Below, in pieces: positions 35,210-47,699 of a stretch of DNA of 64,000 nt. Every line of letters begins with the position of its first letter. The first letter of the stretch is position 1. Made by a program: the position numbers and the translations under genes. The notes under the pieces were generated by a model. It searched no databases, was not told the origin of the DNA, and saw nothing but the letters and a program-made list of their open reading frames with translations. Location: the NCBI GenBank assembly GCA_028583605.1, contig CM053325.1, positions 46,074,987 to 46,138,986 of the forward strand. Direction: 5' to 3'. The stretch comes from Dastarcus helophoroides (taxonomy: Eukaryota; Arthropoda; Insecta; Coleoptera; Bothrideridae).

Positions 35210-38200
35210 TTACCACCATCCATGTCCGTGGTGTTCAAGATGACCGTGACTTTCAAGACCATGATGATCATGATGATCTATACCAATGTGTTGGTGGGGG
35301 TCTTCGTGAACTACATGAGCATCATGGTGAATTATTTGAGGTTGTTCGTGCACGAAGACTTTCTTGACTACTGGAATGTGGATCTTCTTTACGTGATGAT
35401 GGTGAACTGTATGTACATGATGAGGAACGTGAATGATAACATGTTCACTGCAATAAAAAAAATAGCTTCAATATTTTAATCACTCAACTCATGCAGTCAC
35501 TCAACAAGTGACGTCTACCTCACTCATGGCAGGAAGCATGGTAGACACTTAAATTGCTATTTCAGGAACACGGTTCATGACAGTCTATAATAATTATTTC
35601 CGAAACGTTTATTGAAAGTGAATTATATTCATAACATTCATTTTTTAGTAGAATATTGCAGTTAATTCGCGTTGTCTTCTCTACACAAAGCTAACATGAT
35701 TTATGATTTTTGCAAATAAAATAATTAAGGAATTTAATTGCTGAACGGAAGAATTAGGTAGTCACTATGTTTTTTTTATGATCCATAATTATTTATAATC
35801 TAAGAGTTTGACCAAAGCTACCCTTATTCAGCTACATAAATAATGTGAAAGGACAAAATTGATTTAAAAGCTTCTAATATGACTTTGAAGGTATTGAAAA
35901 TTAATAAAAGGAAATGTAGTCTATATAGTTACAATTGTAATTTTAAATAAGCAGAAGGTTTTTTAGGTTTTGATAATAATGTTTTCCTTAACTTAAAAAA
36001 TCAAAGTGGATTTATGCATATGCTCCAACAGCAAGACACAAAATATCATCTTTATTTTGACCAAACGAAGCTCGTTAGGTTTAAAAAGTAAGAAGCTTTT
36101 TTTTTGTAATATATATTTATAAGATTATTCGTTAGGGCCATATCATATAATACATGCAGATCAGATTAGGAAGAAAAAATCGCAGAATTTCATCTTGCGG
36201 AAAGATATGGAAAGTGACGTAGGAAAAAACAAGTCCTCCACCATGATAAACAAGGGGACATACGGCTTTAATACTACCTAATACAGAAGTTTTTCGTACA
36301 AAACAATTCGATTATTATCTCTCACCTACTTTACTTCCAATTTCACTATCTGAGAACCTTTTCCCTCTCGAAAATTGAAAATCAAGGACACAGACTTGAT
36401 ATCAGCCTAAGTTTGGAATGCCAGAGGAACTACTTTGAAAGTGTAATGGCAGTGTATAAGACCTCTCTTATCAGCTATATTTTACAATTTAATTTATTGC
36501 TATATTTCGGGAACTTTTGGATACTACCTGTTAACAGGAAATTTTCGTTAATAATAATATATGTATGTATTTATTATCCTTTGTAATAAATTAACTATGT
36601 CAACGTGTTATATAACTATCTATTCTGGATTAAACAATAAATCTCAGATAAGCAAACGAAATATTTTCTGAGACCAAATTTAGGTATTATACAATGACAT
36701 CTAATACTGCGTCACGATTTTTTATGTAACAATAGGAATTTTTGAGTTTATTGCATAACCACGTACACGAATGTATACATAACATCCACGATATGTGAAG
36801 TTTTCCATATTCGCTTAGGTAGGAAACTGATAAAAATGGTTTATTTTTGCAATGTAGTTAAACTTGATAGTGAAAGGCAACCAACCAGGTCGCATGAATT
36901 TTTCACCGGAAACATTGCATCGATTTATTTATGCAGACGTTTAGTAATCAAATAACCACAGAGATGAAAGTCTCATAAGTCTATCTGCACACATTTAAAA
37001 TCTTTTATGTCATCTAATAAATTAGGGATTACTAAATCTGGATTAGCAATCAACAATTTTAAGTCGAAAATAATTATTAAATTATTCCGGAAAGTTGCAT
37101 CATAATTTCAGTGTAATATTAGATGCAGTATTTTTGTTATTTATAAAAATTTTCTACATATATCAAATATCGCTCTGTTCAATAACACTTTTTACTGTAC
37201 TATACAAATTTTATTAACTCATTTAACAGAACCAAAAATAAAATTCTTCATATTTTGCTTTTTTTTCAACACTGATTTAGATTTTTCTTTCATTTTCGCC
37301 ATATGCAATAACACGTTTAAATATTCAAAAATAATAAAAGCTGAAAAACCGATGTCGATCTCGCTTCGTTCTAGGGTTATTAGATCTCCCCTATTGTATG
37401 AGTTCATGACTACAGGTAAATTATTAACTTACTGTATTAACCGATGCTGTGTGTAGTAATCATTTTCTCTTTAAAATTAATAACTCGAATAACTTAATAA
37501 AGGAACTTAAAGTGTCAAATACATGTTGGGTATGTAGGTTAACGTAAAAATTCTTTTGTTTGACAAATAAGGAAGAAATCGCAATATCTAAAATGATTGA
37601 TACATTTTTCCATATATTATTATTAAAGGCACGCAACTGTAATATGTATACATTAATATGATAAATTGCGGGAAAATTAATGTCATACATCGTTGGAGGA
37701 TGAAATTATCTAACCAGTATTTAGGAATTTCTTTTCATAATATTAAATCTACTTATTCGCAATAACAAAGAAGAAATGGGCAACTTTTTTTCGTTCGCGT
37801 TCGCAATTCGCAATAAGTCGATGACTAACACAGTTTATGAGATCGCCTAGGATCTTACTAAAATGTTCGATTCCAACCGCAATTGCTTGCTTGAACTAGT
37901 GCTAACTCCGAAAATATTCATCCAAATGAAATAATATAACAAATAAATTTGATCGGCATTCTATCCTTCAGCTAAATCAGAATACATGGGTCAAAAAGCA
38001 TTGGAATTCAAGCACCTGTTTTTCGATAAAATATTTTTTTCTCAACAACTAAACGATATCGAAAAAAACTGCAGTTTTCCTATAATATATGGCCCAATAT
38101 CTATTAACCCAACTAACATCTAAATTTTATCGTTAAAAACCTAGAATAACGGGGGGGGGATGCTCATTTCTAACACATTTTGATCCTTATATTTAAGACG

Positions 38201-38981
38201 ATTGGACCAAAAATTATAAAAAAAACACTGTTTTAAGATCCTTGGAGATAGCTCTTTCAAATGATACCTCACACAATATATTAACTACAACTTGATTTTT
38301 CGAAGACCATATTAACCCCCCCCCATTTTATTATAAAATATTTTCTTTTTCTAATCGTTGGCTAATGCTATTTGCGTGGGTCATCGAGAACTAATTCTGT
38401 GCAACATTTCAAATTTCTACGTTACATAATGTTCGAGGAAAACCTCTTTGTCATAGACGGACGGACGAACACGAAAGTGAGATTATAAGGGTAATGTTTT
38501 TTTTAAGGTACAAAATCCTAAAAACAATTGAAATAATTATTAGTTAGGTAAATAAGAACAAAAAAATAACTATTATGTAAACTGTACAGATATTCAAATT
38601 AGATAAATATGAACAAAGAAGATTTAAATAATAGCATGGAATTTTCTGTTGTTTTCAGCTTAAATACTGACAAAAATATCTAGACATATTTAACGATACC
38701 TATATCAAAACTTATTTATACTGTTTTACTTACTGATGCCCGTGATGATGCCCGTGATGGTGGTGATGATAATCTGGGGCTGGGGCAGCCATTGTTAGGG
38801 CCAAAATCACAGTAAATAAAGCAACCTGTGGAACAAAATACGATTAGTTCTTCACTAAAATATTCGCGATAAATCAAAGTATTCTCCAACGTAATACAAA
38901 TACGGCACTATTTTGAAACAATCACTTTTTCACTAAAATCTCTTCTAAAACTATACTCACGATCATCTTTAGGTATGCCAT
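35210..38981 (-). CDS. Secreted histidine-rich protein, 3 coding exons
   Basis: Exons are 38981-38961, 38825-38734 and 35447-35210, 351 nt in all (116 aa plus TAA). Intron 1 (135 bp) is GTGAGT...CCACAG and intron 2 (3286 bp) is GTAAGT...TTGCAG. Phases agree (0, then 2) and a single frame runs through. Residues 1-21 form a signal peptide (MAYLKMIVALFTVILALTMA). The mature part has 35 histidines, starting DYHHHHHGHHHG. A central basic stretch reads VKKIHIPVVKKVFVHE, and the tail is HHGHGWW. No enzyme domain is visible. Similar short His-rich secreted proteins in insects have been linked to metal binding, cuticle or defence, but no role can be assigned here. The splitting of a signal peptide across exons 1 and 2 is common in such genes. 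The joining codon restores a histidine. Confidence 0.85.
37990..38480. repeat. Unidentified repeat in intron 2
   Basis: A G9 run (38151-38159) and a C9 run (38316-38324) lie 156 bp apart. They are followed by ACGGACGGACG near 38456-38470, a motif seen in many dispersed insect repeats. It lies in the large intron of the histidine-rich gene and its ends cannot be set. Confidence 0.4.
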
Positions 38982-39068
38982 TTTATCAACCAATTAGAGG
39001 TTAGTCCACAAGAACTAAGTCACAATTCACTCTTACCGAATAATACAAAGTGGGTAAACTAGTGTGAA

Positions 39069-39076
39069 TATATATA
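39069..39076 (-). promoter_or_regulatory. TATA box of the histidine-rich gene
   Basis: TATATATA on the minus strand, 88 bp upstream of the ATG at 38981. A start site about 30 bp downstream would give a 5'UTR of roughly 60-65 nt. Confidence 0.6.
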
Positions 39077-39086
39077 GTCTATTAAA

Positions 39087-39096
39087 GGGGAACCCC
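39087..39096. promoter_or_regulatory. kappaB-like decamer GGGGAACCCC
   Basis: It fits the Rel/NF-kappaB consensus GGGRNNYYCC and ends 10 bp upstream of the TATA box. In insects Rel factors drive immune genes through such sites. It is a single site, so coincidence is possible, although it is GC-rich in an AT-rich region. Confidence 0.4.
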
Positions 39097-39099
39097 TCC

Positions 39100-40579
39100 C
39101 CGAAATCGCTCTGCAAACGAATAAACGAAGAATTTGATTACATAAAGAGGAAATATACTGCATCCCCATCAAAATGGTAATAAAAGTTACTGTGTCAGGA
39201 GGAAAGAAAGAGAGAAAGAGAGTGGTGTGCCCTAATGTGGCAATATTAGTTTATATGTATCGGACCGTGTTATCCGATACGTTAAACTATGTTCTAACCA
39301 AAGTGTATCAGTGTTGCCTTATTAACATATACATAAAAAATTTTCGTTATTCATTAACATTCCTAGGAGGTATAAGGAAAGTGAATTTGTTTAACAGGTG
39401 CATAGATGTGCTTTATGTATTTATAAATCAAAATAATGTGACATTTTAGCTAATCTTATTACTTCATAGGTTGACACTTGTTTCTTTGTGTTGCAAAATG
39501 ATAATATGTAAAGATATTTTGGCAAGTATTGTTACATAATAAATTTCGACTTACTTTCCTGTTGTTATTAAAAATGGAACAATATTATAATTTTAAATGT
39601 TATTTGTTATGTACGAGAGATACAGTCATAAATTATAATACTTTAAACATTTAAGATTTATTTTTGATACTGATTAACGTAATAGTACATTCAGACTGGA
39701 TTTTTTTATATCTTATTTACTAAATTAGAATTAGTAAGGTAGTACTAAAGTGCTAAGCATAATATAAACTATAAAATAACACCGCAGTAGAGTTAAAAAT
39801 CATTTTTTTTAAAAGGTAAATCGCTGGATTTACTTGTTATTGAAAAATAAGTTAATATTACCGTTATTCTGCCGGTCTTTATCACAAATGTCAGGTTATT
39901 CAAAAATAAGCTTTACCCCTTTACTACAAATTCATCCGCCCTATTTCTGACAGTGTCAGTTATGATCCCACAATTATTATGGCGAAGAAGTAATTACTAA
40001 TTTCCAATATGATAAAAACATATAACTTTCCTTTGCACATTTTAATAACTCACAGTGGCAGTTCTATGTATAACTTAGTAACCTGTGATTACATCTGAAA
40101 CAAAAAATTTTAATTATCCCCTGCTAAGGCCTAAACGTAGCCTCTTAGGTTGACCTTTTATTTTTTAAGCTCTGAAAGTATTTAAAGAGTTCATTCTGTT
40201 AAAATGTATATATAGAACGATTGATAAAATTTGCACTAAGAAAAAAAAAAGAAAATTGTTGTGCTGTGTTAGTCCAGTGCCCTTAATGTTTATGATCTTT
40301 ATTCCGGTTTGTAGCATTAATAAGGCTTCTGAAGTAAAGGCAAAATGTCTTCTATTGACAAATATCAAGTGTCCAAAAAGTTTTCTCATCTAATGTGCTG
40401 CTATCAGTTTTCGACATATTCAGGTATATTTCTTACTTGATTCGTACTCGCCAATTTGACATTTAACATTCTGGAGTATTATCAGAAATACAAGAGGTCA
40501 TGTCAAAAAATGGCAGCAGCACACTAGATGGGAACACATGGTACCAACTGTTTAATTTCTTTCTTCATTTACTCTAATG
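39100..40579. other. Intergenic sequence upstream of the histidine-rich gene
   Basis: AT-rich, with no recognised gene. The open frame at 39174-39449 has no domain. Confidence 0.45.
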
Positions 40580-40885
40580 CACATATCAATAGGTTTGAAC
40601 ATTTATCAGATTTAGAGTTTGGGAACCAAACACCGGTTTCGCTCTACAGCTACCCATGATTCGCTTCACTACTGAGCGACATTATTGCACTCTAGGCAGT
40701 ATATTCTATTGCCATGACCCATTCGGAAATCTGTTTCAGTTTCCTTTGCAGACTAATGGGTGACGCTAGCCTTAGAAATTAGGTTTTTAGTAATATTTGT
40801 AGTTTCTTAGAGTTTGCTGTTAATGTATTGACAGGTTAAGGTTGGGTTTACCAAATTGACGGGGTTTAACAAGATTTAATTAAGC
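40580..40885. repeat. Rearranged satellite monomer
   Basis: The first ~55 bp (AATAGGTTTGAACATTTATC to ACCGGTTTCG) are the reverse complement of the end block of the 374-bp repeat. The rest (GCTACCCATGATTCGC ... TTACCAAATTGACGGGGTT) runs in the forward direction. The block is therefore inverted relative to its neighbour sequence. Confidence 0.7.
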
Positions 40886-41122
40886 TCCTAATCTAGCTAC
40901 AAATATGTACTAAAAAAATAATTTATAATAAAATGGTAAAATGCACAAATTTGTTTCCATACCAGTTCCGCAATTTATGTCATAATTTAGTACACACCAC
41001 TTCCAAATACCAGTTCTAGAGCAGTGCCGTACCTGAGCAGGTCCAGCCGCACAGGACTTAATAATATAAGGGGGTGCTGTAACGCGTTGATGCCCCTTTA
41101 TTTTAGTTGTCAATAGTATACT

Positions 41123-42130
41123 AAACGACAATTGCGGAAAAGCAAAGTTCTGCTAAACTTAATGCTATATGAGTTTAGTAAAACTGCTTTTCTAACGAGC
41201 TTTTTGTACTATTTTTTTGCACTTTGTGACAGTTGTATTAAATAATTATTACAGATATGAAAACACTACAGGTGCTGTGTATTATTTCCGTAACCTAGTA
41301 ATCTGCCGTGACTGTTGATTTACTAAACAATACTTGACAAGTGACATTTTTGTGGATAAAAACTTAATTAAACAACAAGCGTAGAAAAGCAAAGTTTTAC
41401 TAAATAAAATTTTTTTTCGCACTTTGATTGGTAATATGTTAACTCAAAATCGTTTAGTAAAGTGTCTCTTTACCGCATAGATACGTCACTTTAATGCATA
41501 GCAACCGTCACTGTCAATTAAACACGCTTCCACATAAAATAAGCCCAAAGGCACTTATAGAGTGAAATTTAAAATACCTTGGGAAGTTTTTAAAATTATT
41601 TTCAGTAGCAAACCTCGTTTTTATATTTATTAATGTATAATTTACTAATTTAAATACAATTTGACATACAAAAATGACACTTGTCAACTATTATTTTGTA
41701 AATCAACAAAGCTGTGTCAGGTTGCTAGTTTACGGAAATAATAAACAGATAATTATTTTTTCCCACTCCCACCCGTATATTCACTGTTTTCTTTATAACT
41801 TGCGAGTAGGATAGATAGGCCATATCAGTCTAGTGAACGGATGTAACGTAAGTCGCGTAGTGATTGATCGATTTCATATCCACACTAGTGTGGATATGAA
41901 ATTGACCAATCATGACCATGCGATAAGAACGAATGTCATATTTAGGTTCAAAGTTATACCATAGAATTTGTCAAGTTGACGTATTTAACGAAAAAAATAT
42001 TTGTTAAATCGTATTTTTGTTTTTGAGGGATCGTAGGAATGGGAAAAATTCGCTGTACAACTCGAGCGGATTGTCCATATCGCACTCGAACGATTGAGGC
42101 ACTCCGCCTTCGGCGTCGTGCTCAAACTTC
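41123..42130. repeat. Cluster of foldback and palindromic elements
   Basis: Four structures are packed together. The first is a hairpin at 41125-41203 around GAAAAGCAAAGTTCTGCTAAAC. The second is an inverted pair at 41277-41372 and 41644-41755 (TATTATTTCCGTAA, TGTTGATTTAC, TTGACAAGTG). The third is a 52-bp palindrome at 41861-41912. The fourth is a short hairpin, TTGAGGCACTCCGCC opposite GGCGTCGTGCTCAA, near 42093-42127. No coding capacity is seen. They look like several small MITEs inserted near one another. Confidence 0.65.
41861..41912. repeat. 52-bp near-perfect palindrome
   Basis: The left half ends TTTCATATCCACACT and the right half begins AGTGTGGATATGAAA. 24 of 26 positions pair and there is no loop. 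Weaker pairing extends on both sides to about 41840 and 41935. Confidence 0.85.
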
Positions 42131-43160
42131 GTTAGTAAAACTTTATTGATAAGCGTTTATTGAAAGCGTCAAAATTTATTTTACCTCATTGTCAGTAGCA
42201 AAGTAAGTGTTTACAATATTTGTTACTTGATATTAAGTCGCGGGAAGATATGTGATAAAGGCTACTTTTTTTCTTACTTAATTTTCTTTCTTTCTTAATT
42301 AAAAATCTGGCATTAAATGTTGCAATAATCCAACACTTCAGCATATCTTGAAAAAGAAGTAAAATTTCTCGTTGCAAATATTAAGGAATTATTACATGCT
42401 GCATACTAAATAATATGAAAGACATGATTTTAAAACTTATCTAACAATAAGATAAGTTGCATCATTTTGTATTTTAATCATTTATATTAAAGTTTCAATG
42501 CGGAAATAAAGTATTTCATTCACAATTCTAAAGGCATGGAAGCAACCTTCATTAGAATAATATTTTCTAAATGTGGGTTACTAAATGGTTGCAAAATATG
42601 TTACAATGTTCAATGCATCTGAACTATAACAGTTAACTTTTAAAATTAAGTTTTTAATTTAATACTAAATGAGTAATCATTGTTATTTTTTTCCATATAT
42701 CCCATCAGTGTAGGTAAAAACGGTAATGTTATAAAAATCATTTGAATGCTGCTTATTGGGAAATAATGTGCTCCTTTCACAAATATTGCTTATGTTAAAG
42801 GAAATGCAAATTAATTTTTGTTACAGCAATCACATTTAATGCAGAAATCAAGAAATTTCTCAGAACCTGATGTTTATAACAGGTCACATAATTTAGTTGA
42901 AATGATTTCCACATTCGAGATGCATCCTAGAAAATATAATAATTAATTACTTTCTATTACTTACAATCGTAAGTTAATGAGAAAATTTTATGTAATAGTT
43001 GGCAAATACTGAAAATGACAAAAATTTATTACCTTATCTGTTTGGTAAAAAAGATAAGCCTTATTTTGTGGTAACGCTGTTTTACTGAATAATTAATTAA
43101 TAACATCATAGATGGATTCAATTTTTATTAATTTATTGAATGAAAAATTAGGAGAACATA
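42131..43160. other. AT-rich intergenic stretch
   Basis: No gene, RNA or repeat recognised. Confidence 0.45.
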
Positions 43161-43171
43161 TCGATGGTATT

Positions 43172-43212
43172 GCAAACCACACTGACGGTTCGCGTTGGTT
43201 GTGGTTTGCTCT
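43172..43212. repeat. Short hairpin
   Basis: TGCAAACCACA is matched inverted by TTGTGGTTTGC with a 17-18 base loop (CTGACGGTTCGCGTTGG). It may be a remnant of a small palindromic repeat. Confidence 0.5.
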
Positions 43213-43649
43213 GTATTAGTGTATTACTGATTAAGGAAATGCCAAAAAACCTCGTCTTTAGGCTATAAAACCCGTTATATCTCGGGTAATTTTGCACAAA
43301 ATCAGTTGTAATATAGCCTTTTAGACAGAGGAGGGTTTTTTTCTGGACAATGATGTCATTTGGTTGATCAGCTTAATTTTTATTAAAGAAAACAAAGTTT
43401 ACTAGAGAAAAATCAAATTTAAAAATCTCAGGTTCTTATGAATTTCATGGATATTGTGGGTCAGGTTTTTTCCTAAGTATATAGTGTAAAAGAGTAATTT
43501 TCTTGCGTGTTTAAGATAAACTTATTTAACAAAAAGTCTTTCCTTCCATTTCATAGCAATTGTTTTGTGCTCTTTGTGCAAGTAATCTCCATACAGTGTG
43601 TCCCACCGGGAATCGCCCCGATCAATATCTGCCAAAGTACTGAACTAAA

Positions 43650-45275
43650 AATGTTTAAAATTTAACAACTTAGCAAAATCGGCAAGGTCAACACAACTAA
43701 AGTATTCGCAAAGGTGTAGTACTTCTGGTTATACTGTTATTATAAATGAGACACCCTATATATTTTTGCATTTTTACATTTTATTTGATATTTTAAGGCC
43801 ACTTTAAACAACAAATATTGTTCTTAAAATTTATTATTTTTGAGATAATTGGATTTTTATAAAAAAAATTGATAGATGCAAGGTCCCACGAAATTCTTTG
43901 TATCTTTTTCCAGAAACCAGATATTTATTTCATATTTGGTGCCTAAAAAGAACATACACAAAGATATCCTGTACATTTTTTATAATTCAAAAACATTATA
44001 CCGAGTGTTGAATTCATGCCTGAACATTTTGGTAAATTCCAACAGCGATAACTTGTTTATTTTAAATAGAACACCCTATACCTTTTTAGCTTATCTTATG
44101 TACATTTTAATTTTCTTTCGCCTAATATAGTCTTTCTAAGGGTTGCTGTTACAACTTTTGGAAAAACTGCAATTTTTTACTTTTATTTTCCCATTTCACG
44201 TTAAATGAACTCTTATCGGGTCTTATATCGGTGACGTTATGGGTAGAAGTAATGTCTATTGACAATTAAACTGTCAGAACACTATTTGTTAAATTATTTA
44301 TAGTTTATTTTATAGTGTGTGGTGAAGCTAAAAGGAAAACATCCCTGACCATCTTTTTTAGTAATGGAAATTATTTTAAATTGTTTGTGATTGCTGACGA
44401 TGTAACAAAGTAAAATCGCAAACATGTGGTGATAAATTTGCTGTCCGATATCCAGATAAGGTAAAGCACTCGTAAAATCCATCCAAAATGTCACAAATTT
44501 CGACCCCGGCAAGGAGAAATCAAATAGAAGAAAATCTGTTGTTGATAATGAAAATGTCGAAATAGCATTTCCAATTATGTTGACTAGTCATATTTTAATT
44601 TTAGCTTCATTACACACTATAAACTGCTATAAATAATTTGACTGATTGTTTCATAATTTAATTGTCGATATCGATTGTTTCTTTTTTTAAAGTACATTTC
44701 ATTTGTTTCTGCTCATTATGTCGCTGATATGTTATTCAATAAGAATTCAATGACTGAGAAAAAAAAAAGTTAAAATTACAAGTATTTCCTAACATCGTAA
44801 AAGAAACATTTGCAATGTTTATATCAATTGAAAGATAATTTATATTTGCACTGGATAGTTAAAAAAATATAGAGATAACAAAGCTATCGCTGTTTGAATT
44901 ACCAAATTATGCAGACCTGAATTCAACACTTGGTATTATGTTTTTAAAGATATTAAAGATGCGCAAGATAACTTCGTATGTGTTCTACTTACGTACCATA
45001 TATGAAATAAATATCTTGTTCCTGGAAGTAGATATGAAGAATTTAGTGGGAGCTTGCATTTGTCAGATTTTTTATATGAATTCAATTATCTCAAAAGCTA
45101 TAAATTTTAAGAAAAATGTTTGTCATCCAAAGTGGCCTTAGAATATTAAATTAAATCTAAAAATACAAAAATATACAGATAAACGAAGTTAGTGTCAACT
45201 TCGGGTATAACCAGAAGTACTACAACTTTTCAAATATTTTAGTTGCGTTGGTCTTGTCGAGTTTGCTGGGTTGTT
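43650..45275. repeat. Large foldback: ~420-bp inverted arms
   Basis: The left arm (about 43650-44075) and right arm (about 44860-45275) are inverted copies over nearly their whole length. Matching blocks include GTAGTACTTCTGGTTATAC, AAGGCCACTTT, TTTTGAGATAATTG, AGATATTTATTTCATAT and GTGTTGAATTCA. The spacer of about 785 bp holds a second inverted-repeat element (44261-44666). Neither arm has a plausible gene. A transcript through it would fold into a long imperfect double-stranded RNA. Confidence 0.8.
44261..44666. mobile_element. MITE nested in the foldback spacer
   Basis: It starts GACAATTAAAC and ends TTTAATTGTC. The arms of about 80 bp share ATTATTTATAG and TTTATAGTGTGT, followed by TGAAGCTAAAA, in inverted orientation (44261-44345 and 44585-44666). 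It is 406 bp and noncoding. The target duplication is not clear. Confidence 0.7.
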
Positions 45276-46075
45276 CTATGAAAAAAAGACGAACCATTTT
45301 CCAAATTTTTCTTGTAGCAAGAAGAAACTTCGTACAATTACATTAACAGGGCGTGGCAGTCGTAAGAAAATTTATTTTAATAAAAGGTAGAGAAAAATGA
45401 ATATGCAACAAAATCATAATTTATACTGAAAAGCAAATATTTTCAAGTCATAATTTAAATCACTTTTCAGGGTATTACTGAGTTCAAGCTACTGCGTTGC
45501 TAAAGAAGAAAAAGAAAAAGAAGAAAATAAAGACGAGGAATGTGAAGGAAAAGAAGAAGGGAAAGGAGGAGTAGAAAAAGAAGCAGAAGAATAATAATAA
45601 GAAGAAGTAGAATGTGATTTCTGCGCAAATGAGAATCGCGAGAAATAAATTGCTTACATGCCTGTATGAAAAATGAAAACATACATACCTTCGGCCTATA
45701 GGGCACCGAAATGCTTACCTTCTCACATGAATATTGACTGATAACGAATTGCAGAAGAAAACTGAGCAAAAAAAGTAATGTAAAATAGCGAATGGACAGC
45801 GTTTCCCAAAGTTTTGTTGCCCTGAACCGGTTGTCTTTAATACTTTATATTTACTGCCCACTAAGAGATTTTTTAAACTATTTTAGTGTATAAATATTGA
45901 CCATTTGCTAGTATATAGACAATTCTGCAACCCGCTATTTTATTTCCGTGGCCCGGTAACCCCGTGTTAGAAGATGGCTAATACTTAAGAGGTATTTTCC
46001 GACGTTTTGAGTTTTGTGAATCTATGAGACAAATTTATTATGAATATTCTTTATGATGGACTCTTATTGGTCGAA
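45276..46075. other. Intergenic with a purine-rich GAA/GAAGAA tract
   Basis: 45503-45612 on the plus strand is almost pure A/G, with repeated GAAGAA/GAAAAA triplets. It is simple-sequence DNA. The minus-strand leucine-rich frame across it is an artefact of this composition. Confidence 0.6.
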
Positions 46076-46079
46076 AATA

Positions 46080-46215
46080 TTATGTTTATCAATTTTATTT
46101 AACATTTCTGCGACGCAGTTTAAAAATATTTAAATTTTTATTGAAAAAACATTGTCAACTTTCATTAATAAAAATTTAAATATTTCGAAACTGGATCGCA
46201 AAAATATTAAATGAT
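46080..46215. repeat. Small foldback (arms ~60 bp)
   Basis: The left arm (TTTAACATTTCTGCGACGCAG, AAATATTTAAATTTTTATT) is matched inverted by the right arm (AATAAAAATTTAAATATTTC, CTGGATCGCAAAAATATTAAA). One arm also resembles 32845-32925, so it belongs to a dispersed family. Confidence 0.7.
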
Positions 46216-47695
46216 ATACATGATAAATATTGTTTACTAATCATCTGTACACCTACTCTAACTTTGGTCTATGTTAGAAAATTTCATCGTTGGCATATTT
46301 TTCATAAAAAAAGCATAACTGCCGACAAATGTTTGATATGCTAAAAAATAAAATGGTCCAGCTCATTAAGCATTAAATAGTTATTTTATGGAGGCGAAGC
46401 ATCGCTAATTTTTTTTTATGATTCATGTTTTAGTTTGTATCAGAGCGGTTAATTACCTTTAGAAGATTTTATGTTTATTTTTTTCAAATTACGATTTTTT
46501 CTTCCGCCGATTGGTTTGAACAACGAAACAAAGATGTAAAATAGATTGCAATTAGTTTCACATTAATAGTTTCAAGTGTAAGGAATAACAAATAATTTTT
46601 CAGTAAAATAATTACTGAGTGATTTATTATTTCTTATTGAGCAATGTTTGGCTTTGGCTAGTCTGTGTTATCATTGCATCTCTTAAGTGGATGTCAAATT
46701 GATAAGCGTATGTTGAATTATGGTGTGGCGAACCGTTTTGTTACAAACCACCACGTGAGAGAGGGTTTATGGTTCGATTTGCATCTGTGAATAAATAGAA
46801 TAAATATTTTTTTCGATTTTTCTATCTTTACTAAGCTTTCCGAATACGTAATTAAAATTATTGAAATTGTAACTAGGACACTCTATGCAGGAAATATTAT
46901 TTATTAATACATTGTTAAAATACTAGATACTTCACTTGAAAAAATAAACTGCCCTAAATCATTTTAATTTTATAATGTGATATAAATGAGTACCAGAAGT
47001 GCCATTGGGAATATTACTTCATTAATAAACTATATTACACTTTCATTCATAACAAACAAATTACATAAGTGTAATCTTGTAGTACGTTCAGTGTAGTAAC
47101 TTTGCCCTTCAATTTATAATTGCACGATTACCCAATCCATTCATAAAAATCCGCCTGAGCGTAGAGGTACAATGTTAATTGCTTCTCTTTATAAACATAC
47201 CGCCATTTTAGAGTTATTACCGCATGAATAACTTCTGCTAATCTTCTACATTTATCTAATTAAGGCGATATAATAATTTTCACCGTGTTAAAAGTGGAGT
47301 GACAACATGCTTATTTTCTGGGCTTTACCGAAACTTGCTTAATATAAATAATTTATAACGTTACATTAGCCATTTTATGGACTTTATTGGAATTTTAATT
47401 AGTGTTGCGATTGCTTAGTGTGAAAGTTTTAAACAGCTTGCTGCATTACAATTTCCATCTGTTGAATATACTGCGAAATAGTTTATAATTTATGACCCTC
47501 TTCAGTTGATGTGTTTCAGGGTATCCACATTATTGAAAGTAATCAATATTAAAAATAACTCAATTTACCTGTACAGTGTCCCTTTGCCCCTTTGACCGCT
47601 TTGTGCAATTTGTGCAGCGATTAGTCTTTGAATACAGAGGCCAGAGCAAACGGAGGAATTTGCAAATACAATAAGACCCAGACTACACTAGTCAG
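46216..47695. other. AT-rich intergenic stretch
   Basis: No gene, RNA or clear repeat recognised. Confidence 0.45.
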
Positions 47696-47699
47696 TCCT

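Noticed and set aside
35195..35479. Plus-strand open frame of 94 codons rich in Met and Val
   Set aside because: It is the complement of exon 3 of the histidine-rich gene. His codons read backwards give Met/Val-rich frames.
45500..45769. Leucine-rich minus-strand frame
   Set aside because: It is produced by the GAA-type purine simple sequence and has no other support.
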